Origin: Thermoleophilia bacterium
Lineage (GTDB): Bacteria > Actinomycetota > Thermoleophilia > Gaiellales > SKUG01
Direction: 5' to 3'
Assembly: GCA_025964455.1 (NCBI GenBank)
Contig: JAOPYU010000075.1
Coordinates: forward strand, 1 to 19,893
Length of the DNA stretch: 19,893 nucleotides
Under the pieces are notes generated by a model. It saw only the letters and a program-made list of their open reading frames with translations, did not search any database and had not been told where the DNA came from. Position 1 is the stretch's first letter. Each line of letters starts with the position of its first letter. Shown here piece after piece: positions 14,975-19,893 of this stretch. The position numbers and the translations under genes are program-made.

Positions 14975-15475
14975 ATGTCGCACCGGATGGACGTCTCCGC
15001 AACCTCGCCCGCGCTCCTGCTCGCCGTCGCATGCGCGACGATCGGTACCGTGCTGCTGCTGCATGCGCGGGTGCAGTCACGGCTGCTGCGCGCCCGCATC
15101 GCGACCGGTGCGGGTACGATCGTCATGGATCCGATGACGGGCCTGTTCTCGGCCGATGCCGCGTGGCAGTGCGTTCGGGCCGAGGCGAGCCGCGCGGCAC
15201 GCCTCGCGCGACCGCTCGATGTGTGGGTCGGCATCGCCCCCGACTCCGCGACGCTCGACGTGGCGGGTCGCGAGGTGCTGTTCGGCCTGCCGCCGGGCGC
15301 CATCGGTGTCCGCGTGGCACCGGACTGCGTGTGCGTGGTCACCTGTGCGGACCAGGGCGCCGTCCCCGAACACCTAAGCGATGAGCTGACCTGGACCACG
15401 CGACGCGTGCCGCTCGGCGAGGACGCTGCACTCGAGGCGTTCTCGATCGTCTCGGAGGTGCGCGATGCTGCCTGA
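14975..15475 (+). CDS. Membrane-anchored degenerate GGDEF-like protein (first of a pair)
   Basis: The protein has 166 residues. One membrane helix (about 12-30) is followed by MDPMTGLFSADAA at 51-63, which matches the D-P-L-T-G-L-x-N-R opening of diguanylate cyclase domains. An A-R-x-R-rich helix comes next. At 112-121 VRVAPDCVCV aligns with the RLGGDEFAVL region, so the GGDEF signature is replaced by APDCV. The domain is also shortened between these points, lacking the usual LDxFKxxND metal and substrate segment. Cyclase activity is therefore not expected; a c-di-GMP-independent structural or sensing role is likely. The start may be the ATG at 14975 or 14987; no strong ribosome site decides it. 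Its last 11 bases overlap the next gene. Assignment rests on pattern resemblance and should be treated as moderate. Confidence 0.6.
   Translation: MSHRMDVSATSPALLLAVACATIGTVLLLHARVQSRLLRARIATGAGTIVMDPMTGLFSADAAWQCVRAEASRAARLARPLDVWVGIAPDSATLDVAGREVLFGLPPGAIGVRVAPDCVCVVTCADQGAVPEHLSDELTWTTRRVPLGEDAALEAFSIVSEVRDAA
15454..15460 (+). promoter_or_regulatory. Ribosome binding site for the second GGDEF-like gene
   Basis: GGAGGTG sits 4 bases before the ATG at 15465, inside the 3' end of the preceding gene. It supports this start and translational coupling of the pair. Confidence 0.7.
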
Positions 15476-16052
15476 TCCCGCACTGGTCGCGCTCGGCGTC
15501 GCAGGCGGCGGCCTGCTCGCTGCCGGCCTCGTCGCACAGTTGCGCACGCACCGCGTGCGGCGACGATGGGCGGAAGTCGGACTCGGCCTCGAGGAGCGCG
15601 CGACGGGGCTCGCCTCGCTGACCGCGATTCCCGTCCTGTTCCCTGCCGAGCTCGACACGGCCCGAGCCACGGGGACCACGCTGGCGGTGCTGGTGATGCG
15701 CCGGTTCGGCGAACACCCGGAAGGATTCGGCCGGCGACTCGCCCAGGCCACCCGTGCCCACGAGACCGGCTGGCGGATCGACTACGACCTGTTCGCCGTG
15801 ACCATCGTGGTCGCCGACCGCGACGAGGCCGTGCTGGCCGCGGCGCGCCTCGGCCGTGCAGCCTGCGGCAACGAGCCTGCGGGCGACCTGCGCATCGGGA
15901 TCGCGACCTGCCCCGCCGACGCCGACGACATGTTCGATGCGATCGACGTCGCGATGCGGCGGATGCGCGGCTTCGGGATCGTCGACGCCGTCGCCAGCCG
16001 CCTCCGCGAGCTGGACGAGGGCCCCTCGCTCGCCGCCATCGAGGCCGTCTGA
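15465..16052 (+). CDS. Membrane-anchored degenerate GGDEF-like protein (second of a pair)
   Basis: The protein has 195 residues. A helix at about 6-26 anchors the N-terminus. ATGLASLTAIPVLFPAEL at 46-63 occupies the place of the LTGLxNRRxFxxxL opening. WRIDYDLFAVTIV at 103-115 aligns with the RLGGDEFAVLL strand, so GGDEF has become DYDLF. Downstream, LRIGIATCPADADD at 142-155 matches the SIGVAxxPxDG strand, and DAIDVAMRRMR at 158-168 matches the ADxALYxAK helix. The fold is thus kept more fully than in its upstream neighbour, but the catalytic loop is lost, as is the residue set for metal binding. No RxxD inhibitory site is obvious. The start is fixed by GGAGGTG four bases upstream. It overlaps the upstream gene by 11 bases and is the last gene of the plus-strand group. 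Confidence 0.68.
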   Translation: MLPDPALVALGVAGGGLLAAGLVAQLRTHRVRRRWAEVGLGLEERATGLASLTAIPVLFPAELDTARATGTTLAVLVMRRFGEHPEGFGRRLAQATRAHETGWRIDYDLFAVTIVVADRDEAVLAAARLGRAACGNEPAGDLRIGIATCPADADDMFDAIDVAMRRMRGFGIVDAVASRLRELDEGPSLAAIEAV

Positions 16053-16081
16053 CGCCCCCGTCCTGGATCTGGTTACGTTGA

Positions 16082-16096
16082 CCGCACCAGGTGCGG
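16082..16096. terminator. Hairpin between convergent genes
   Basis: CCGCAC-CAG-GTGCGG is a perfect 6-bp stem with a 3-base loop. It lies in the 69-base gap between the stop of the second GGDEF-like gene (plus) and the stop of the membrane protein gene (minus). Position and symmetry suit a bidirectional terminator; there is no U-tract on either strand. Confidence 0.4.
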
Positions 16097-16121
16097 CTCA
16101 CGTCACCGAAATCATGGGAGT

Positions 16122-17078
16122 TCAGCCACCCATGTAGAGGATGCGTCGCACCTCGAAGCGCGTGGCGCGCCAGACGAGACGTGCATTCACGAGCAGCCAC
16201 GCGACCCCGAGTAGCGGCAGCAGCGGCACCGGCGCATCGAGCAGCACCGCGGCACAGAGCACCGCGCCCAGCGCGGCGGCGGTCCGCCCGAGCGGCAGCC
16301 ACAGCAGGTGCGCGAGCCCGAGCAGCAGCCCGAGCGCGACCACGTCGACCATGCCGATCAGCCACGTCGACCCTGCGGCCGGCAGGTGCAGGACGAGCAG
16401 GTCGAGCCGCGTCAGCAGGTCCGGATCGATGGTGAGCAGTGGGGCGACGCTGGCGTCTGGTGCCCCGCCGGTCCCGCCGCCGTCGAGCAGGTCGTGCGTG
16501 ACACCGCGCTCGACGCTGTGCAGGTCCGAGACGCCGGCTGCGAGCAGCATCGGCATGAGCCACACGGCGCGTCGCACCGCGCGTGCGGCCGCGATGCCGA
16601 GGAGCGCCGCTCCCGGGGCGCTCGCGAGGGCGCCGGCGACGACATCACCTCGTGAGACGAGCAGCCCCCCGAGCGCGAGCAGCATGGCCGCGGCCCCCAG
16701 GAGCGGCAGTGCGCTGATGCGGGCGAGGGGCGCGAGCGCGGCGCACATCACGACGAGTGCGACGAGGACCGGTCCGACCAGCAGCGCATCACCGGCAGCG
16801 CCGGTGGTGGCGTCGAGCACGACGCTGCGCCACGACTCGGACGACGCGAGCCCGACCATCCCGACGAAGGCGGCGACGCCCGGGACGATCCGGCGCACGA
16901 GCACCGGCCACCGTGGCCCGTGGCGATCGGCGTCCACGAACAGCGCATCGAGGTCGCGCGCCAGCTCGCCAGCTGCACGGGCGCGCGCATCGATGCGGGG
17001 AGTGCCCTCCCCGGAGCGAGGGGCGCCGGACGTGCCAGCCAGCGGTGCGTGCTGCGACATCTCCCGAGTGTTCGGCAT
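16122..17078 (-). CDS. Multi-pass membrane protein, possible GxGD (presenilin-like) aspartyl protease relative
   Basis: The 318-residue protein has a soluble N-terminus (1-60) and about eight hydrophobic segments near 64-79, 98-118, 121-141, 146-165, 169-187, 237-258, 264-280 and 283-300. Asp185 lies at the end of one helix (AAGVSDLHSVERGVTHDLL). Asp245 lies within another (LIGMVDVVALGLLLGL), 60 residues on, after a Gly-rich loop. The final helix begins VPLLPLLGVAW. This order resembles the YD, GxGD and PAL elements of presenilin and signal-peptide-peptidase enzymes, but two motifs are imperfect (SD and GMVD). I name it only as a candidate; a transporter or simple membrane protein is possible. 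The ATG at 17078 is preceded by GAGGGGA, better than the upstream starts, which would run into the divergent lipoprotein gene 46 bases away. Confidence 0.75.
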   Translation of the reverse strand: MPNTREMSQHAPLAGTSGAPRSGEGTPRIDARARAAGELARDLDALFVDADRHGPRWPVLVRRIVPGVAAFVGMVGLASSESWRSVVLDATTGAAGDALLVGPVLVALVVMCAALAPLARISALPLLGAAAMLLALGGLLVSRGDVVAGALASAPGAALLGIAAARAVRRAVWLMPMLLAAGVSDLHSVERGVTHDLLDGGGTGGAPDASVAPLLTIDPDLLTRLDLLVLHLPAAGSTWLIGMVDVVALGLLLGLAHLLWLPLGRTAAALGAVLCAAVLLDAPVPLLPLLGVAWLLVNARLVWRATRFEVRRILYMGG

Positions 17079-17124
17079 CGCGGTCCCCTCGCTTGACCCT
17101 TCCCCCGGATGCAAAGCTGTCCGC

Positions 17125-17967
17125 ATGCGCTCGCCGCTCGCCATCGTGTCCATCCTCGTCGCCGCAACCGTCGTCGCCGTCGCGTGCGGCGGCGATCGGG
17201 AAGCGCCCCGACGCCCGGACGCGCCAGCACCGGAGCGCGATCGCGCAACGGGCACGGCGAGCACGCGAACAGCGAAGGACACCTGCGGCGCACCGCCCGG
17301 GACGGCACTGCTCGGCGCGACGGTCCCGCTCGACCGTGCGCGTCGGGCCATCGACGCTGCGGCAGCTGCCCGCACCGGGGCGGGCTCGCGGTTCCACCTC
17401 CAGCTCGCGGTCGACATCGCGCGGCTGCCGACGGCGACTGCGACGCTCTCGGGTCGCCGTCTGGCGGACAACTCGAGCACGGCTACCATCGACTGGGAGG
17501 GCGTCGCCGGCGCACTGCTCCCGACCGGCGAGCTGCGCATCGTCGACGACGTGCTCCTGCTGCGCCGCACGTCGGCGCAGCCATGGCGACGACTGGGCAG
17601 CGCGTCGGGTGTCTCGCTCGACGTGGGCCGCGAGTTGCTCGACCATCCGTTCCTGCTCCGAACCGTGCGCGCGCGACGCTCGGGCTCCACGACCGTGCTC
17701 GCGCTCGATGCGCCCGTCGAGCGGCTGCGTGCCTATGCCACGAGCGAGCGGGCCGGACCCGTCACCGACCTGCTCGCACGCGCGCGCTCGCTGCGCATCG
17801 TGGTGCGCGTCACGCGCGGCCAGCTGGTCGGTGATCGCTTCACCCTCGTGGCCCGGATCCCGCCCTCGATGGGCGGGCGCCTCGCCAATCGACCCGTGAC
17901 GATCCGCGGCGCGACCGGCTACTGCGCCCTTCGGCCCGTCGACCGCAGCGTGATCACCGCGTCCTGA
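17125..17967 (+). CDS. Putative lipoprotein, unknown function
   Basis: The 280-residue protein begins with a lipoprotein signal: hydrophobic 4-20, then VAVAC with lipid-accepting Cys21, followed by GGD. Residues 24-50 are a Pro/Ala/Arg/Thr linker. From about 65 to 275 it alternates short helices and beta strands (ATATLSGRR, ATIDWEGVAG, GELRIVDDVLLLRR, FTLVARIPP), loosely like the half-barrel fold of LppX/LprG or LolA-type lipoproteins; that comparison is a guess from strand pattern. Cys54 and Cys267 could pair. The ATG at 17125 is chosen because the signal peptide starts there; no good ribosome site is seen. It is divergent from the membrane protein gene, and its last 14 bases overlap the convergent hydrolase gene. 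Confidence 0.78.
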   Translation: MRSPLAIVSILVAATVVAVACGGDREAPRRPDAPAPERDRATGTASTRTAKDTCGAPPGTALLGATVPLDRARRAIDAAAAARTGAGSRFHLQLAVDIARLPTATATLSGRRLADNSSTATIDWEGVAGALLPTGELRIVDDVLLLRRTSAQPWRRLGSASGVSLDVGRELLDHPFLLRTVRARRSGSTTVLALDAPVERLRAYATSERAGPVTDLLARARSLRIVVRVTRGQLVGDRFTLVARIPPSMGGRLANRPVTIRGATGYCALRPVDRSVITAS

Positions 17968-18658
17968 CGCGCTCGTCGTCAGCCGTCAGCCGCGCGATCT
18001 CCGGGAGCATCACTCGCGTGTACGCGCGCGCACGCGGGAGCGTCACGATCCGGTCGTTCCACCGCACCGCGAGCCCGTGCAGCCCGCCCGGGATCCCCAC
18101 CCACTCGGCGTCGGCGCCCACCGCCGCCGCACGCTCGACCGCGCGACGCGACGCACGCAGGGATGTGCCGGGCACCAGCGGCAGGCGGTTGTCGAGCGAG
18201 CCGTGCACGACGAGCAGCCGCCGCCGACCGATCGCCTCGATCGGGATCTGGTCGGGAAACCACGGCGCCATCGCCACGAACCCGACGATGTCGTCGCCCG
18301 CGAGGTTCGCCGCACACGTCGCGCCACCCATCGACAGCGCCACGAGCACGATGCGTCTCGGGGGCACCTCGCGATTCCGCTCATGGGCGAGCGCCGCAGC
18401 GACGTCCGCGATGCCAAGGTCGAGGCGGTTCCAGGAGGTGTTGGCGTAGCGCACCTGCACCACGCGCACGTTCGAGCCAACGGCCCGCCGCACCTTCGGG
18501 GCGAGCCACGTCATGCTCGTGCTCCACCGCCCGGGGACGGGCGCCGCGGTCCCGCCACCCACCAGCAGCACGGTCGCGTCGGCGGCCTCCGGCCCATTGG
18601 TGCGCAGCTCACCGCCGGAGGGCAGCGCGATCGTGTCGTCCCAGGTGAAGTCGTGCAT
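17954..18658 (-). CDS. Small alpha/beta-hydrolase (dienelactone-hydrolase-like)
   Basis: This is a cytosolic hydrolase of unknown substrate, 234 residues from the ATG at 18658. The fold order is visible: strand VLLVGGGT near 30-37 with the oxyanion region, strand VRVVQVRYANTSW, and the nucleophile elbow VALSMGGATC with Ser109 (the first Gly of GxSxG is Ala). Asp156 follows in VVHGSLDNRLPL and His194 in GGLHGLAV, so the triad is complete. The GSxDxxxP and GxxH elements resemble dienelactone hydrolase and KANL3/Tex30-type small hydrolases. I prefer 18658 to a GTG three codons upstream because TACTGT ends 7 bases before this ATG and overlaps that GTG. No signal peptide is seen. Its 3' end overlaps the lipoprotein gene by 14 bases. 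Confidence 0.82.
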   Translation of the reverse strand: MHDFTWDDTIALPSGGELRTNGPEAADATVLLVGGGTAAPVPGRWSTSMTWLAPKVRRAVGSNVRVVQVRYANTSWNRLDLGIADVAAALAHERNREVPPRRIVLVALSMGGATCAANLAGDDIVGFVAMAPWFPDQIPIEAIGRRRLLVVHGSLDNRLPLVPGTSLRASRRAVERAAAVGADAEWVGIPGGLHGLAVRWNDRIVTLPRARAYTRVMLPEIARLTADDERVRTR

Positions 18659-18665
18659 GTTCGTC

Positions 18666-18671
18666 ACAGTA
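18666..18671 (-). promoter_or_regulatory. Candidate -10 box for leaderless hydrolase transcript
   Basis: TACTGT on the minus strand fits TANNNT and ends 7 bases before the ATG at 18658. Together with the hairpin just upstream it suggests an independent transcription unit for the hydrolase. The same bases include the alternative GTG start, which argues against using that GTG. Confidence 0.4.
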
Positions 18672-18676
18672 CGCGT

Positions 18677-18710
18677 CAGGGGCGCCGCGGGTTGTACCGC
18701 GACGCCCCTG
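18677..18710 (-). terminator. Strong hairpin after the fibronectin-like protein gene
   Basis: CAGGGGCG (18677-18684) pairs with CGCCCCTG (18703-18710), and inside it CGCGG (18686-18690) pairs with CCGCG (18697-18701). One C/A mismatch separates the two helices and the loop is six bases. The hairpin starts 23 bases past the stop at 18734 and ends 6 bases before the TANNNT box of the hydrolase gene. There is no U-tract, but the length and the exact intergenic position suit a terminator. Confidence 0.55.
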
Positions 18711-18733
18711 CACTGAACATCTTCGACCCCTGA

Positions 18734-19699
18734 TCAGCGGTCGGGCGTCCACCGAGGCGCTGCCTTCGGCGTGCGGATCAGCACCACGCGGAGCTGGCTG
18801 CGGACCATCGAGCCGTTCTTGGTGCTCTTCAGGTACGCCTGGTAGGTGAAGCGCTTCACCCGGAGTCGTCGCTCCGCGGCAGTCAGCTTCCAGACCGTGC
18901 CCACGGCGCCACCGGTACCGACGCGCGCCACCTTCAGGTACCGGGTACCCGCGGCGCTCGTCACCTTGATGTAGCTGCGCGAGGTGTCGACCGTCCCGAC
19001 GTGCGAGGCGTTGATCCTGAACGCGTAGGTCGCGAGCTTGGACGAGGCGATCTTGGTCACCCGCACGCCGCTGTTGACGAGCGCCGCCGCGCCGAGGTTC
19101 AGCTGCGATCCGTCGTCGAGCGCGGTGCCGACCACCTGCTTGGAGACGTCCTGGACGGTGTTGGCCTTGCCTTCGGGGTCGATGGCGAAGCTGCGGATCC
19201 CGCTCTTGACCTCGCCCTTCCCGTCGGCGGTCGAGGAGACCACCTGCCAGTAGTAGACCGTGCCGGGCTCGAGTGCGAGCAGCACGTCGCCGCCGTACTG
19301 GTCCGCGCCGGTCGCCCAGCGGTTGCAGCCCCAGTGGTACGCGCCCTGGTCCATCGCCCAGACGAACTGGCGGCAGTAGCGCACGGTCGTCTTCATCGCC
19401 GGATCGGTGGCGAGCAGCACCCACTTGGGCGTCTCCTGCTTGCCGGCCGCATCCTTGCTCGGGTCGAGCTGCACCATGGGCGCGCGCTCGAGGTCGTCGA
19501 AGTGGTGGCCGTCTGCGGGCACGACGAGCTTCGCGCCGACGGCGGGCGTCGTCGCCGGAGTCGCCGCGGTCGTCGCCGGCACCGCATCGGCGGCGTGGGC
19601 GTTGGGCGCCAGCGCCAGGGCGAGCCCCAGCAACATGACCGCCGTTGCGATCCGCCGCATGCCTGCCGCGTTCGATCGAATCACCGCACCGTGATCCAT
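18734..19699 (-). CDS. Secreted fibronectin-III-like protein, unknown function
   Basis: This is an exported protein of 321 residues. The basic N-terminus, hydrophobic 17-31 and NAHA|AD give a signal peptide cleaved near 36/37. An Ala/Thr/Pro linker (38-54) follows. Residues about 55-175 look like a fibronectin-type III or Ig sandwich: LVVPADG...F, VLLATDP, and LEPGTVYYWQVVSSTADG near 143-160 is the typical loop-strand of such domains. Cys109 and Cys125 could pair. The rest (180-321) is beta-rich and basic, with repeats such as SYIKVTSAAGTRYLKVARV, and I do not recognise it. The start at 19699 is set by GGGAGGAA five bases upstream (19704-19711); a longer in-frame start at 19882 would bury the signal peptide. 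A cell-surface or matrix role is inferred only from architecture. Confidence 0.8.
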   Translation of the reverse strand: MDHGAVIRSNAAGMRRIATAVMLLGLALALAPNAHAADAVPATTAATPATTPAVGAKLVVPADGHHFDDLERAPMVQLDPSKDAAGKQETPKWVLLATDPAMKTTVRYCRQFVWAMDQGAYHWGCNRWATGADQYGGDVLLALEPGTVYYWQVVSSTADGKGEVKSGIRSFAIDPEGKANTVQDVSKQVVGTALDDGSQLNLGAAALVNSGVRVTKIASSKLATYAFRINASHVGTVDTSRSYIKVTSAAGTRYLKVARVGTGGAVGTVWKLTAAERRLRVKRFTYQAYLKSTKNGSMVRSQLRVVLIRTPKAAPRWTPDR

Positions 19700-19703
19700 G
19701 GTC

Positions 19704-19711
19704 TTCCTCCC
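19704..19711 (-). promoter_or_regulatory. Ribosome binding site of the fibronectin-like protein gene
   Basis: GGGAGGAA on the minus strand ends 4-5 bases before the ATG at 19699 and decides that start. No TANNNT box lies near this start, in contrast to the leaderless-type genes. Confidence 0.75.
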
Positions 19712-19841
19712 AGGTTCCGCATGCTCGCCTCCGCTCCCTCCCATGGGACGGTCGACGGTCATGTCCACCCGTACATCGCGCTGGCCGCCTCCGGTGTTGC
19801 AGCGAATGTCGCCAGGTCCTCGGATTCTGTTCCGATGGGGC

Positions 19842-19876
19842 CGCCCCGTGGCCGCCTCTCGGCGCCCCGTGGCCGC
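19842..19876. repeat. Short direct repeat CGCCCCGTGGCCGC, two copies
   Basis: The 14-base sequence CGCCCCGTGGCCGC occurs at 19842-19855 and again at 19863-19876, a 21-base period, two helical turns. It lies in the 194-base non-coding stretch upstream of the fibronectin-like gene (19700-19893), where I see nothing else firm. It could be an operator pair or chance in GC-rich DNA. Confidence 0.4.
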
Positions 19877-19893
19877 ACTCACCAGCTCGGATG

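Noticed and set aside
14566..16563. 665-residue open frame on the minus strand across the proline-rich and GGDEF-like genes
   Set aside because: It has no ribosome site and an Arg/Ser/Ala-rich translation. It would also overlap the end of the membrane protein gene on the same strand, whereas the plus-strand genes have good ribosome sites and domain-like sequence.
19820..19835. TCGGA-N6-TCCGA inverted repeat upstream of the fibronectin-like gene
   Set aside because: Five base pairs with no partner features; easily due to chance.
19743..19893. Plus-strand frame open from an ATG at 19743 to the window edge
   Set aside because: Only 50 codons are visible, Arg/Pro-rich, with no clear ribosome site. 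The same stretch is open on the other strand as well, so openness means little.

Overview
The window is very GC-rich DNA (about 70% by eye) and almost fully coding, with 17 genes and no gap over 300 bases. I see no rRNA, tRNA, CRISPR array, insertion sequence or prophage. The very high GC, many secreted proteins with Ig-like or fibronectin-like parts, a secreted propeller protein ending in a CGxGxDxV...DCExV tail, and an envelope-type LytR-CpsA-Psr protein suggest an actinobacterium, most likely class Thermoleophilia (Solirubrobacterales/Patulibacter-like). That placement is inference from composition and protein style; no marker gene is present.

Left part (1-12770, all minus strand). Read in the direction of transcription, this block starts with a homocysteine S-methyltransferase-like enzyme and a GCS2/YbdK-type carboxylate-amine ligase. 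Then come a secreted subtilisin-like protease, an M20 metallo-deacylase, an LCP glycopolymer ligase with an unusual C-terminal extension, and a secreted beta-propeller/Ig protein. It ends with a nucleotide-sugar group: UDP-glucose 6-dehydrogenase, a GDP-mannose pyrophosphorylase-like nucleotidyltransferase whose start overlaps the previous stop, and a phosphoglucose/phosphomannose isomerase cut by the window edge. The sugar genes would supply UDP-glucuronate and activated hexose for surface polysaccharide, and the LCP protein would attach such polymers to the wall.

Middle part (12811-16052, plus strand). This block diverges from the methyltransferase across 40 bases. It holds a stand-alone PEP-utilising swivel protein that lacks its ATP-grasp partner domain, a small proline-rich acidic protein with a very strong ribosome site, and two overlapping membrane-anchored proteins that look like degenerate GGDEF domains. 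I do not recognise this grouping as a described system.

Right part (16122-19699). A multi-pass membrane protein carries features reminiscent of GxGD/presenilin-type intramembrane aspartyl proteases. It is divergent from a lipoprotein gene, whose 3' end overlaps a convergent alpha/beta hydrolase gene. A secreted fibronectin-like protein follows, separated from the hydrolase by a strong hairpin.

Several genes lack a Shine-Dalgarno site but carry a TANNNT box 6-7 bases before the start codon, which is the signature of leaderless transcription. Others have strong GGAGG-type sites, so both initiation modes appear to coexist.
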